From DASRHY01 sp046765875 (GTDB lineage: Bacteria; Actinomycetota; Actinomycetes; Propionibacteriales; Kribbellaceae), in the NCBI GenBank assembly GCA_046765875.1, contig JBKPSJ010000155.1, positions 1 to 32,028 of the forward strand: a DNA stretch of 32,028 nucleotides. The letters run 5' to 3'. This document shows positions 15,177-25,888 of the stretch, one piece after another (the stretch's first letter is position 1; each line of letters starts with the position of its first letter). Both the position numbers and the translations under genes were made by a program. The notes beneath the pieces are model-generated. The model did not search any database and was not told the DNA's origin. It saw only the letters and a list, made by a program, of their open reading frames with translations.

Positions 15177-15207
15177 TTGCCAAACTGTCGCCAGATGGCG
15201 TTATAGT
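15177..15207 (+). promoter_or_regulatory. Candidate promoter of the LysM/Rv3235 operon
   Basis: TTGCCA at 15177-15182 and TATAGT at 15202-15207 are separated by 19 bases (18 if TTATAG is taken), close to the vegetative sigma consensus. The spacer holds a short inverted repeat (CGCCA, GA, TGGCG) at 15190-15201 that abuts the -10, a possible operator. The following 40 bases up to the ATG at 15249 are unusually A-rich for this DNA, which suits a 5' leader. Confidence 0.5.
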
Positions 15208-15248
15208 GCCTGAATCGAAGTAAACCAAAGCAAAAGAATGGATCCGGG

Positions 15249-15950
15249 ATGAAAACGGTCGTTCGCAGCGGGTTGATGGCCGGTGCGCTGGTCGTGCTCG
15301 GTGTCGTGCTCCGCTGGGCGTCGGCCGGCACGCTCGATCACCTGTCGGCGGACGACTTCGGCTCGCTATCGGGTCTGATCGCGGCCGGCGTGGCCTGGTC
15401 GGCGTACGCCTGGCTGGCGATGGCGATCGTCCTGACGGCGCTCGAGCGGCTGCCGGGAACGCTCGGACGAGCGGCCGCGATACTGACCCGGACCATCACA
15501 TCCGAGGGCTCGCGCGTCCTGCTCCGCTCTGCTCTCGGCCTCGCTGTATGGACGCCGCTCACGATCGGCATCGCCCACGCCGCGCCCGGCGACGGGGCCG
15601 GCTCGGTCCGCTGGGGCGTGGTCGAGAAGCCATCGTCGGTTCCGGCGCCGCGAGCGTCGCCGAGCGGCGATCGGCTGGCGATCCCGGACCGGCCGACGGT
15701 CGGTGCGGAGACGCGGTACACGCCGGTCCGGCCGGCGTCGTCGGTGCGGGTACGGCGCGGAGACTCGCTGTGGGCGATCGCCGCGCGCGAGATCGGCCCG
15801 GACGCGTCCGATGCCGCCATCGCTCGTCGTTGGCCCCAGTGGTACGCCGCCAACGCCGGGCGCATCGGTCCAGATTCCGACCTCATCCATCCCGGCGAAG
15901 TCCTCAACCGGCCGGCATCAACGAAACCGACCCAGGGAGAGGTGAGATGA
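15249..15950 (+). CDS. Membrane-anchored LysM-like protein
   Basis: A 233-residue protein with hydrophobic helices near residues 8-26 and 43-65 and a third near 92-112, then a Pro/Ser-rich linker and a C-terminal LysM-like module: VRVRRGDSLWAIAAREIG, an inserted SDAAIARRWPQWYAANAG, and DSDLIHPGEVL. LysM modules bind peptidoglycan or chitin GlcNAc, so this protein probably faces the cell wall. The ATG at 15249 sits after GGATCCGGG. Its stop overlaps the next gene's start (ATGA). It lies behind the candidate promoter at 15177-15207. Confidence 0.85.
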   Translation: MKTVVRSGLMAGALVVLGVVLRWASAGTLDHLSADDFGSLSGLIAAGVAWSAYAWLAMAIVLTALERLPGTLGRAAAILTRTITSEGSRVLLRSALGLAVWTPLTIGIAHAAPGDGAGSVRWGVVEKPSSVPAPRASPSGDRLAIPDRPTVGAETRYTPVRPASSVRVRRGDSLWAIAAREIGPDASDAAIARRWPQWYAANAGRIGPDSDLIHPGEVLNRPASTKPTQGEVR

Positions 15951-16456
15951 GCTCGACCGCGCAGCTCGTCGCAATGCCCGCGCTCGAACCCGCCGCGACC
16001 ACCGACGGCGCGCTCGCCCTTCAAATGGAGCCGGATCCCCCGCCGGACCAGGATCGGCAGCCGACTCCCGCGCTCCGGCTCGTACGCCGTGAGGACACCA
16101 CCCCGGACCCCACAGAGGATTGGCCGGATGTACAGGGCTGGTCGATCCGGCTGGTCCAGGCGCTCGCCGAGGTCGTCGCCGGCGATCGGCCGATCGGCCA
16201 GCTGATCCGGTGGACCGACGGAACCGTGTACGCCGAACTCAACCGCCGGGTCCGGCTGCTCGGCCTGACCACGACCGCCGGCACCCGCAGCAACTCCGAC
16301 CGCGCGCAGATCCGCTCGGTACACGTCACCCAACCCGCGCCAGGGGTCGCCGAGGTGGCCGCGCACATCCGGCACGGCGGCCGGTCCCGCGCGCTCGCGC
16401 TACGGCTCGAGGTCCACCGGGACCGCTGGATCTGCACCGCCCTCCAGCTTGGCTGA
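15947..16456 (+). CDS. Rv3235-family protein
   Basis: A 169-residue protein with a disordered N-terminal third that ends in ALRLVRRED, a Pro-rich patch, and a folded C-terminal domain: WSIRLVQALAEVVAGDRPIG, LIRWTDGTVYAELNRRVRLL, and a final VHRDRWICTALQLG. This matches my memory of the actinobacterial Rv3235 family, often encoded near secA and a LysM protein; the function is not known. Strong GGGAGAGGTG ribosome-binding site ahead of the ATG at 15947, which overlaps the upstream stop by ATGA, so the two products probably act together. Confidence 0.83.
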   Translation: MSSTAQLVAMPALEPAATTDGALALQMEPDPPPDQDRQPTPALRLVRREDTTPDPTEDWPDVQGWSIRLVQALAEVVAGDRPIGQLIRWTDGTVYAELNRRVRLLGLTTTAGTRSNSDRAQIRSVHVTQPAPGVAEVAAHIRHGGRSRALALRLEVHRDRWICTALQLG

Positions 16457-16482
16457 CCCACCCCGAGCGGCGCAGCGCCGGA

Positions 16483-16507
16483 CGGTGCCGGCCTCGTACC
16501 GGCACCG
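16483..16507. terminator. Bidirectional terminator-like hairpin
   Basis: CGGTGCCGG at 16483-16491 pairs perfectly with CCGGCACCG at 16499-16507 around a 7-base loop. It lies midway between the convergent Rv3235-family gene (plus) and the ABC permease gene (minus), which is where a shared terminator is expected. Confidence 0.65.
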
Positions 16508-16527
16508 CCCGGCGGTTTCGGACGGAC

Positions 16528-19038
16528 TCAGTCCACGGCCACTACGGCCGCCATCGGGCGGGACCGCAGCGTCAGCCAGGCCGGGACCATCGTCGCGCCG
16601 AGCGTGAGGACGGTGGCCGAGCCGACCACCACCAGGTAGAGCCAGATCGGACCGGTGGGCCTGCCCGAGTCCGAGACCTTCGCGCCGAACGGCAGCAGCG
16701 TCAGTAGCGCGGCCACCGTGCCGAGCACTACACCGGCGAGCGTCACGAGAACGCCCTCGCCGAACATCATCCGCAGAATCTGCGACGGCGTACTGCCGGT
16801 GAGCCGCTGTAGCCCGAACTCACGCCGACGCCGGGCCGTGGACGCCGCCAGCGTATTGATCACCGACACCGCGGTGTAGGCGATGATCATGCCGAGGATC
16901 AGGTAGTTCACCCAGGCCTGCGTCTGCAGGTCCTCGGTGTACTCGGCGACCACTTGATCCCGGTCCGCGACGACGATGCCGGGCCGGATCGCCGACAGCC
17001 GCCTGGTCAACTCGGCCACGCTCGTGCCGTCGGCCGCCCGTACCAGGATCCGCTCCGGCAACCCGGCCCGGGTGTGCGCGGCCAGCAGGTCCGCCGGCAT
17101 CAGGATGGTCTCGTACCCCGGCTTGACGTCGTACGTCGCCACCACCAATGGTTCGACCTGTACGCCGTCGCCCAGGGTCATCTTGATGCGGTCGCCGACG
17201 GCGGTGTGCATCTTGTTCGCCATCCGCGCCGGCAGCGCCACCGTGGTCCCGGTCAGGCCGGTCAGTGAGCCGTCGGTCAGCCGTACCGCGGCCGGCCCGT
17301 CCGGGCCCTGCGCGCTGATGCCCTGCAGCGGGGAGCCGTCGGACTGGCCCTGCCGCGGCTCGTCGATCACGCCGATGCTCGTTACATACGCCGATGCCCC
17401 GGCGACGCCCTTGGTATGGCGTACCCGATCCAGCAGCTCGGGCGACACCTGGCCGGCGGTCGTGGTGACCACGGCATCGGCTCGCAGCGTGTCGGTGAAC
17501 TCCTTCTCGGCGGCGGCGACCTGCGTGGTCTGCATGTACAGGAACGCGGTCGCGATCCCTGTCGCCAGCATCACCGGCATCACCGCAGACGACATCGCGG
17601 TGGTGCGGGCACTGACGTTGAGAGCCGCGAGCCGGCCGCTCACGCCGGTGACCGCCATCAGCGGATAGCGCAACAGCCACACGACGATCTTGGTGATACC
17701 CGGCCCCAAGATCGCGATCCCGATCGCCCAGCACAACACGGCGGGTCCCGCGGTCGCAGCAGCCAGCGGACCGGTCATCACGGTCGCGGTCACGATCACC
17801 AGCGCAGCGGCACCGGCGACGAACAGCAAGCCGGTGATGAACCGCACCCAGCCGAACCACTTGCGCTGCAGACCGGCGTCGGCGAGCGCCTCCACCGGAC
17901 GCGCGTTGCCGGCACGTCGGCCCGCGATCACCGCGGCGCCGACCGCCGCGATCAGCGCCGCGCCGGCACCGATCAGCAAGGGGAGCACGCCCTGGCGGTA
18001 CTCGACGTAGGGCGAGGCCACACCGTGTTCGGCCAGCCGGTCGAACAGGTACCCGCCGAGGAACAGCCCGGGCAGGCAGCCGGCGAGCGCGGCGGGCACC
18101 GCGACCAGCAGCGTCTCGGCCAGCACCATCCGGCGTACCTGGCGTGGCGTCGCACCGATGGTCCGCATCAGGGCGAGTTCACGGTGCCGGTGCTGCGCGA
18201 CCAGGGTCAGCGTCGACGCGACCACGAACATCATCGTCATCGTCGCGATCCCGCCGAAGGACCCGGCGACCGCCACGAGCTCCTCGTCGAGAATGGCGTC
18301 GGAATGCTCGGCGGACCCGCGGTCCGCGCCGGTCAGCGTGGTGGCGCGATCCCCGACCGCCCTCCGGACCTGCTTGTGCACCCGTCCGACATCCTTGCCC
18401 TCAGCAACGAGTACGCCGATGTCGTCGACCAGACCGGGGTGTCCCGCCAGCCGGCTTGCCTCCGCGTCGGCGAAGAACGTGCTGCCGGCCGGCCCGTCCG
18501 CGACACCGCTGACCTTGTACGTCGTCGGCTCGCCTCGCACCGCCAGGCTGATCTTGTTGCCCGGCTTGAGATGCGCCAGCTTCGCCGTCGTCGCGTCGAC
18601 GACCACCTCGCTGTCGTTCGCGGGCGGCGTACCGGCGCGGAGCTTGTAAGGCGCCAGCCGGGCCGAGGACCAGCCGTGGCCCTCGCCCTGGGCGACGGCG
18701 GACGCGTCGGACCCCAGCACCGTGGCCGGGAACGTCACCTCGCCGATCGCCGTCTCGACGCCGTCGACCTTGCGGACGTCGTCGATCAGCGCTGCGGGAA
18801 TGCGAGCGCCTTCGGCCAGCACGACCGACTCGTCCGCGCCCGGAGGCCGGTGCGACTGATTGCCGACGACAACGATCGGCGCCGCGGCGAGCCGGTGCGT
18901 CTCGACGTTGCCGCGGATACCGGTCTCCATCAGACCGCCGCAGGCCATCACGATGGCCGCGCCGAACATCACCGCGATGAAGGTCGCGATGAAGCTCGCC
19001 TTGCGGTGCAGCAGCCCGTGTACCGCCATCCGGATCAT
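16528..19038 (-). CDS. ABC transporter permease, FtsX/MacB type
   Basis: An 836-residue permease. A first helix (FIATFIAVMFGAAIVMACGG) anchors a large extracytoplasmic domain, followed by a FtsX core of three helices (around residues 270-380), further helices near 400-460, a second extracytoplasmic domain, and a second FtsX core at the C-terminus (from about 735). The two-core layout is the one seen in large actinobacterial exporters of the MacB-like group, which move peptides, lipids or drugs, or act mechanically at the envelope. The ATG overlaps the ATPase gene's stop (ATGA), so subunits are made together. Substrate unknown. Confidence 0.93.
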   Translation of the reverse strand: MIRMAVHGLLHRKASFIATFIAVMFGAAIVMACGGLMETGIRGNVETHRLAAAPIVVVGNQSHRPPGADESVVLAEGARIPAALIDDVRKVDGVETAIGEVTFPATVLGSDASAVAQGEGHGWSSARLAPYKLRAGTPPANDSEVVVDATTAKLAHLKPGNKISLAVRGEPTTYKVSGVADGPAGSTFFADAEASRLAGHPGLVDDIGVLVAEGKDVGRVHKQVRRAVGDRATTLTGADRGSAEHSDAILDEELVAVAGSFGGIATMTMMFVVASTLTLVAQHRHRELALMRTIGATPRQVRRMVLAETLLVAVPAALAGCLPGLFLGGYLFDRLAEHGVASPYVEYRQGVLPLLIGAGAALIAAVGAAVIAGRRAGNARPVEALADAGLQRKWFGWVRFITGLLFVAGAAALVIVTATVMTGPLAAATAGPAVLCWAIGIAILGPGITKIVVWLLRYPLMAVTGVSGRLAALNVSARTTAMSSAVMPVMLATGIATAFLYMQTTQVAAAEKEFTDTLRADAVVTTTAGQVSPELLDRVRHTKGVAGASAYVTSIGVIDEPRQGQSDGSPLQGISAQGPDGPAAVRLTDGSLTGLTGTTVALPARMANKMHTAVGDRIKMTLGDGVQVEPLVVATYDVKPGYETILMPADLLAAHTRAGLPERILVRAADGTSVAELTRRLSAIRPGIVVADRDQVVAEYTEDLQTQAWVNYLILGMIIAYTAVSVINTLAASTARRRREFGLQRLTGSTPSQILRMMFGEGVLVTLAGVVLGTVAALLTLLPFGAKVSDSGRPTGPIWLYLVVVGSATVLTLGATMVPAWLTLRSRPMAAVVAVD

Positions 19039-19838
19039 CGCCGCACACCTCCCCCGACCAGTCCCGGCCGGCGATCACCCCACGCACCGAGGTGCGTCAT
19101 CCGCTCGGCCACATGGTCCGGTGTCGGCTCGCTGACGCTGCCCACCAGTCGGCCGTCGGCGAGGAAGACCACCTGGTCGGCGTACGAGGCGGCAACCGGG
19201 TCGTGGGTCACCATCACCACCGTTTGGCCCTCGGTCCGTACCGGCTCGCGGAGCAGGTCCAGCACGTCGGCCGCGGTGGCCGTGTCGAGCGCGCCGGTCG
19301 GCTCGTCGGCGAAGATCACCGCCGGCCTGGCCACCAGCGCCCTCGCGATCGCGACCCGCTGCTGCTGGCCGCCGGACAGTTCGCCCGGACGGTGCCTGCG
19401 CCGTTCGGTGAGACCGACACGCTCGAGCACCCCGGCGATCGCGCGCCGGTCGGCGTGCCCGCCGGCGAGTTGCTGAGGCAGCGTGACGTTCTGCGTCACG
19501 GTCAACGCCGGCAGCAGGTTGAAGGACTGGAAGATGAATCCGATCCGCTCCCTGCGCAGCTTGGTCAGCGCGGTCTCGCGCAGCCCGCCGAGGCCGATCC
19601 CGTCGATCGTGATCGTGCCCGAGGTCGGCCGGTCCAGGCCGGCAGCGACCTGCAGGAACGTCGACTTTCCAGAGCCGGACGGCCCCATCACCGCGGTGAA
19701 CGTGCCGCGTGCGAACGCGATGCTCACGTCGTCGAGTGCGACGACAGCCGCGCCGCCGCGGCCGTACACCTTCCGCACGCTGTCCAGTACGACCGCGTCT
19801 CGCGACCCGGTCTGGTTCGCCTTTCCCTTACGCCGCAT
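19035..19838 (-). CDS. ABC transporter ATP-binding protein (LolD/MacB type)
   Basis: A 267-residue ATPase. Walker A is GPSGSGKST at 52-60, the Q-loop glutamine is in FIFQSFNLLP (about 104), the signature is LSGGQQQRVAIARAL from 154, Walker B runs into FADEPTGALD (177-186), and the switch histidine is in VMVTHDPVAAS. The ATG at 19838 has GAGGGG 6 bases upstream. It powers the permease at 16528-19038. A perfect 11-bp inverted repeat sits directly upstream of the ribosome-binding site and is likely an operator, but no regulator gene adjoins the pair. Confidence 0.96.
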   Translation of the reverse strand: MRRKGKANQTGSRDAVVLDSVRKVYGRGGAAVVALDDVSIAFARGTFTAVMGPSGSGKSTFLQVAAGLDRPTSGTITIDGIGLGGLRETALTKLRRERIGFIFQSFNLLPALTVTQNVTLPQQLAGGHADRRAIAGVLERVGLTERRRHRPGELSGGQQQRVAIARALVARPAVIFADEPTGALDTATAADVLDLLREPVRTEGQTVVMVTHDPVAASYADQVVFLADGRLVGSVSEPTPDHVAERMTHLGAWGDRRPGLVGGGVRR

Positions 19839-19848
19839 GACGCACCCC

Positions 19849-19878
19849 TCATCGATGTCTTTTGGCTGACATCGATGA
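19849..19878 (-). promoter_or_regulatory. Operator-like inverted repeat before the ABC exporter genes
   Basis: TCATCGATGTC at 19849-19859 and its exact complement GACATCGATGA at 19868-19878 are separated by 8 bases. Read toward the ATPase gene, the repeat ends in the GA of the GAGGGG ribosome-binding site, 11 bases before the ATG. The core ATGT...ACAT resembles sites bound by PadR-family repressors, which often control such exporters, but the spacing here is 10 rather than the usual 8, so the regulator class is a guess. A mRNA hairpin hiding the ribosome-binding site is the other possibility. Confidence 0.65.
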
Positions 19879-19957
19879 CGGTATGGAGCGCAGGCGCGCC
19901 ATCCGAGGGCGTTGGCCCGCCTCTTGGGGTGGATCTAAGCCCACTGTGATCCGGCGA

Positions 19958-20890
19958 CTATTCGACCGCTCTCGCGAAGGCGGCGATCACCTCGGCTGCC
20001 GATTGCTCGGTCCGCAGCGCGCCGACGCCCTGGCCGGCATACACCGACAACACGTCGGGATCGGCGGTCCGCATCCCCGCGCGGAACTCCTCGTGCGCGT
20101 CGTCGGACGAGGACAACTCGTCCTCGCGGCCGGCCCACCTGTCGAAGAACGGATTGCGCAATGCCCGGCCACCGAACTCGTCCGGCCAGCCCGCGCGCGA
20201 GGCCCGGTCGAACACGATGCCGTATACGGTCGAGGTCTCGTCGGACTGGATCAGCCGGCGGCGTACCGGTACCGCGGTCATCGCCTCGGTACAGGTCAGG
20301 AAGGCCGTGCCGACCCACGCCCCGGCGGCGCCTGCGGCAAGCACGGCCGACAACCCGCGCGGACCGGAGATGCCGCCGCCCGCGAGCACGGGCAGGTCGC
20401 CGACGGTGTCCAGGATCGCTTGGAGCAAGGGGAGGGTGGCGACCTCGTTGCGGCCGTGCCCGCCCGCCTCGGCACCGCGCGCGACGACGACGTCGACGCC
20501 GGCGTCCACCGCCTGTTCGGCATCGGCGACCGTGCCCGCCTGGGTCGCGACGACGATGCCGGCCGACTTCAGCGGTTCGACGTACGGCGCGTAGTCCCCG
20601 AAGCTGACCGACACCAGCGCCGGGCGCAGGTCGAGCACCGCCTCGAGTTGGGCGGGCCGATCCGCGACCGCCCAGGCCATCAGCCCGACGCCGTACGGCT
20701 TCCCGCTCGCGGCGGCGATCTCGCCCTCGGCGCGGATCCAGTCCGCAGACTGGGCCGCGCCGGCGCCGAGCATGCCCAGGCCGCCGGCCGCCGAGATCGC
20801 GGCAGTCAGCGCGCCGCCGCCGATGTTCGCCATCGGTGCCCCGACCACAGGCACCGTCAACCCGAACCGTTCTGTCAACCAGGTCTGCAC
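19958..20890 (-). CDS. Nitronate monooxygenase (2-nitropropane dioxygenase family)
   Basis: A 310-residue FMN-dependent TIM-barrel enzyme. It begins LTERFGLTVPVVGAPMANIG, has the family GAEAGGHG segment at 139-146 (His145 in the active-site region), and the phosphate-binding LAGGGISGPRGL at 169-180 followed by AGAAGAWVGTAFL. Nitronate monooxygenases oxidise toxic alkyl nitronates such as propionate-3-nitronate; some relatives are enoyl reductases, so the exact substrate is open. GTG start at 20890. It stands between secA and the ABC exporter genes with no obvious functional link to either. Confidence 0.92.
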   Translation of the reverse strand: MQTWLTERFGLTVPVVGAPMANIGGGALTAAISAAGGLGMLGAGAAQSADWIRAEGEIAAASGKPYGVGLMAWAVADRPAQLEAVLDLRPALVSVSFGDYAPYVEPLKSAGIVVATQAGTVADAEQAVDAGVDVVVARGAEAGGHGRNEVATLPLLQAILDTVGDLPVLAGGGISGPRGLSAVLAAGAAGAWVGTAFLTCTEAMTAVPVRRRLIQSDETSTVYGIVFDRASRAGWPDEFGGRALRNPFFDRWAGREDELSSSDDAHEEFRAGMRTADPDVLSVYAGQGVGALRTEQSAAEVIAAFARAVE

Positions 20891-20997
20891 CCGCCCAGAC
20901 TAGGCCGCGACGCAGAACGCGCGCCGAGCTACGCTTCTGGTGCCGGAAGCGTCCCCGGGGCGCGGTGTTGCAGGGGGCCGGTTCTGGTGTCGGAGGG

Positions 20998-23886
<2,889 letters not shown>

Positions 23887-23989
23887 GGTGGGGAGTTCGC
23901 TCCTTGACTAGACACGCGCCCAACCTCGGACCACGGCAGGCATGTGGACCCGCCGGGCGGGCAGTGCCCATGGTAGGCGACGCGGCGCG

Positions 23990-25213
23990 TCAGGCCACGT
24001 GTGTGCTGCGTATCGCCACGCTCAGTGCCGGGGACAGATCACCGCCTCCGTTGACCCGGACCTCGCCGAGCCCGAGCCAGCCGGCCAGCTGTGCCAGCTC
24101 GGCCGCGAGCTCGTCGGCGGTCTCGACCGGCGCCTTCGGCTCGGCGTACGCGGATTGCACCAGCAGTGCGCCGGTGGCGCGGTCGGCCTTGAGGTCGACC
24201 CGGGCGACCAACTGGTCGCCGAGCAGGAACGGGAGCACGTAGTACCCGTGGATGCGCTTCTGCGCCGGCACGTAGATCTCGATGCGGTACCGGAAGCCGA
24301 ACAGATGCTCGGTCCGGGTCCGCTCGAACACCAGCGAGTCGAACGGGCTGACCAGGGCCCGTACATTGACCCGCCTCGGCAGCTTCGCGTCACGGTGCAG
24401 GTACGCCTTGCGCTTCCAGCCCTCGATCTGCGCCGCAAGCAGCTCGCCTTCCTCGACGAGCTCGGCGATCGCGGTGGCGGTCTGCTCTGGCCGGGTGCGG
24501 AAGTAGTCCTTCAGGCACTGCGCCGTCGCCACCCCGTGCGCCTTGGCCGCGACCCGTACGAGAGCCTTGTGCGCCTCCTCACTGGCCGGCGTCGGAGTCG
24601 CGATCACATCGGCCGGCAGCACTCGCTCGGGTACGTCGTACAGCCGCTCGAACTGCGAGTTGCGCCCGGCGACGGTGATGTCACCGGCGAAGAACAGGTA
24701 CTCCAGCGCACGTTTGACGTCGGACCAGTTCCAGCCCCAGTTGTAGTCCTGGGTGCGCTCCATGTCGTCGTCGATCTCGCGCGCCGTCAGCGGGCCGTGC
24801 TCGCGTACGTCGGACAGCACCTGCTTGACCAGTTCGGGCCGGTCCTGGGCTATCCGCAAGGGCCCGCCCCAGGCCTCGCTGTGCGCCCGGGCCATCCGCC
24901 AGCGCAGGTTCGGCATCGTCTCGACCGGGACCAGCGAAGCCTCGTGCGCCCAGTACTCCACCAGCGAACGCGGTGCGGTTCCGCTGGCACGGTCTAGCAA
25001 TGCCCGCGGATAGGGCCCGAGCCGCGAATAGAGCGGGAGATACTGCGCGCGGCTCAGCACGTTCACCGAGTCGATCTGGATCAGCCCGATCCGGCCGAGC
25101 ACGCGGCTGAGCATCCGCCGGTCCGGCACACCGCGCGGCCGTGGGTCGGTGAAGCCCTGCGCGGCCAGGGCGATCCGGCGGGCCTGCGCGCGCGACAGCG
25201 AGATCGTCTCCAC
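23990..25213 (-). CDS. AlkZ/YcaQ-type DNA glycosylase (winged-helix family)
   Basis: A 407-residue protein of the HTH_42/AlkZ family, which excises alkylated bases or unhooks interstrand crosslinks. The catalytic-type motif IGLIQIDSVNVLSRAQYLPL is present with Gln46-Ile-Asp48: the QxD form of YcaQ-like enzymes rather than the QxQ of AlkZ. Other family stretches are EYWAHEASLVP, WNWSDVKRALEYLFFAG and LVSPFDSLVFERTRTEHLFGF followed by the C-terminal strand region HGYYVLPFLLGDQLVARVDL. The GTG at 25213 (VETISLSRAQ) is chosen because it gives the family N-terminus, though the ribosome-binding site is weak. It is divergent from the toxin-antitoxin pair. Confidence 0.9.
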   Translation of the reverse strand: METISLSRAQARRIALAAQGFTDPRPRGVPDRRMLSRVLGRIGLIQIDSVNVLSRAQYLPLYSRLGPYPRALLDRASGTAPRSLVEYWAHEASLVPVETMPNLRWRMARAHSEAWGGPLRIAQDRPELVKQVLSDVREHGPLTAREIDDDMERTQDYNWGWNWSDVKRALEYLFFAGDITVAGRNSQFERLYDVPERVLPADVIATPTPASEEAHKALVRVAAKAHGVATAQCLKDYFRTRPEQTATAIAELVEEGELLAAQIEGWKRKAYLHRDAKLPRRVNVRALVSPFDSLVFERTRTEHLFGFRYRIEIYVPAQKRIHGYYVLPFLLGDQLVARVDLKADRATGALLVQSAYAEPKAPVETADELAAELAQLAGWLGLGEVRVNGGGDLSPALSVAIRSTHVA

Positions 25214-25263
25214 GCCGGTGATTCTGCCCGCCGCCACCGACACTCCAGCCGCGTCGGAATAAT

Positions 25264-25303
25264 GGTTTGAACTTGAAACCGATGCGCATACCATTACGGT
25301 ATG
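25264..25303 (+). promoter_or_regulatory. Promoter and operator of the toxin-antitoxin pair
   Basis: TTGAAC at 25267-25272 and TACCAT at 25289-25294 form a -35/-10 pair with a 16-base spacer. The -10 ends 6 bases before the antitoxin ATG at 25301, so the transcript should be leaderless, in line with the absent ribosome-binding site. Two palindromes overlap it: GGTTT (25264-25268) with AAACC (25276-25280), and CATACC (25287-25292) with GGTATG (25298-25303), the second taking in the start codon. They are natural sites for autorepression by the ribbon-helix-helix antitoxin. Confidence 0.7.
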
Positions 25304-25534
25304 AGTAAGCAAGTCACCGTCCGTCTGCCCGACATGCTGGTCGAGTTCATCGACGAGCAGGTCGAGCATGGGGACGCCGCCAGCCGCGCGGCCGTGATCG
25401 CGCGTGCCATCCGCCGCGAACAGCGAAGGGCGATCGCCGCCAGGGACGCCGCCATCCTCGCGCGCACGGGCACTGCGGCCGATCTCGACCGGCTGGCCGT
25501 CCACGCCGCAGAGACGCCGCTCGACATCGACTGA
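25301..25534 (+). CDS. Ribbon-helix-helix antitoxin (MazE-like partner)
   Basis: A 77-residue protein starting with a ribbon strand and two helices: KQVTVRLPDMLVEFIDEQ and SRAAVIARAIRREQRRAIAA, the ribbon-helix-helix DNA-binding fold found in CopG/MazE-type antitoxins. The C-terminal 30 residues (ILARTGTAADLDRLAVHAAE) are probably disordered until they bind the toxin. The gene ends in TGATG, overlapping the start of the MazF-type toxin by one base. It likely represses its own promoter through the two palindromes at 25264-25303. Confidence 0.9.
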   Translation: MSKQVTVRLPDMLVEFIDEQVEHGDAASRAAVIARAIRREQRRAIAARDAAILARTGTAADLDRLAVHAAETPLDID

Positions 25535-25848
25535 TGCGCCCGATCCACCTCGCCCGGCTGGACAAGTCCCGACCGGTCCTCATTCTCACTCGCGAGCTGG
25601 TCCGGCCGCGGCTCACCAACGTCACCGTCGCACCGATCACGACGACTATCAGAGGAATCTCGACCGAGGTCGCGGTCGGACCGAGGAACGGACTCGACAC
25701 CGACTCAGTGGTGAGCTGCGACAACATCCAGACGATCCCGAACGCGAGGCGCGGACGGCAGATCGGCTACCTGCTCGATGATCAGGAAGCGGCACTCGTA
25801 CGGGCCATCCAACTCGCCTTCGATCTCGATTGGACCCAGACATGGTGA
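25534..25848 (+). CDS. mazF: MazF/PemK-family endoribonuclease toxin
   Basis: A 104-residue type II toxin that cuts single-stranded RNA at short sequences. Family marks are the start PIHLARLDKSRPVLILTREL, the conserved VTVAPITTTIRGISTEV strand pair with the catalytic-type Arg/Thr region, and VVSCDNIQTIP, followed by a C-terminal helix (EAALVRAIQLAFDL). Its ATG overlaps the antitoxin stop. The pair is on the plus strand within an otherwise minus-strand core block between hpf and the AlkZ-type gene and has its own promoter and terminator, which fits an inserted accessory module. Confidence 0.94.
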   Translation: MRPIHLARLDKSRPVLILTRELVRPRLTNVTVAPITTTIRGISTEVAVGPRNGLDTDSVVSCDNIQTIPNARRGRQIGYLLDDQEAALVRAIQLAFDLDWTQTW

Positions 25849-25879
25849 AGGAGCGGGAGCCCGGGGGCGCCCGCTCCTT
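25848..25879. terminator. Shared terminator between mazF and hpf
   Basis: AAGGAGCGGG at 25848-25857 pairs perfectly with CCCGCTCCTT at 25870-25879. An inner GCCC/GGGC can extend the stem. It starts at the last base of the mazF stop and lies 10 bases from the hpf stop on the other strand, so it can end both transcripts. Confidence 0.8.
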
Positions 25880-25888
25880 CGGGACGTG

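Noticed and set aside
17416..19476. Long plus-strand open frame opposite the ABC exporter genes
   Set aside because: His/Arg/Gln-rich composition without domains, antisense to well-supported transporter genes.
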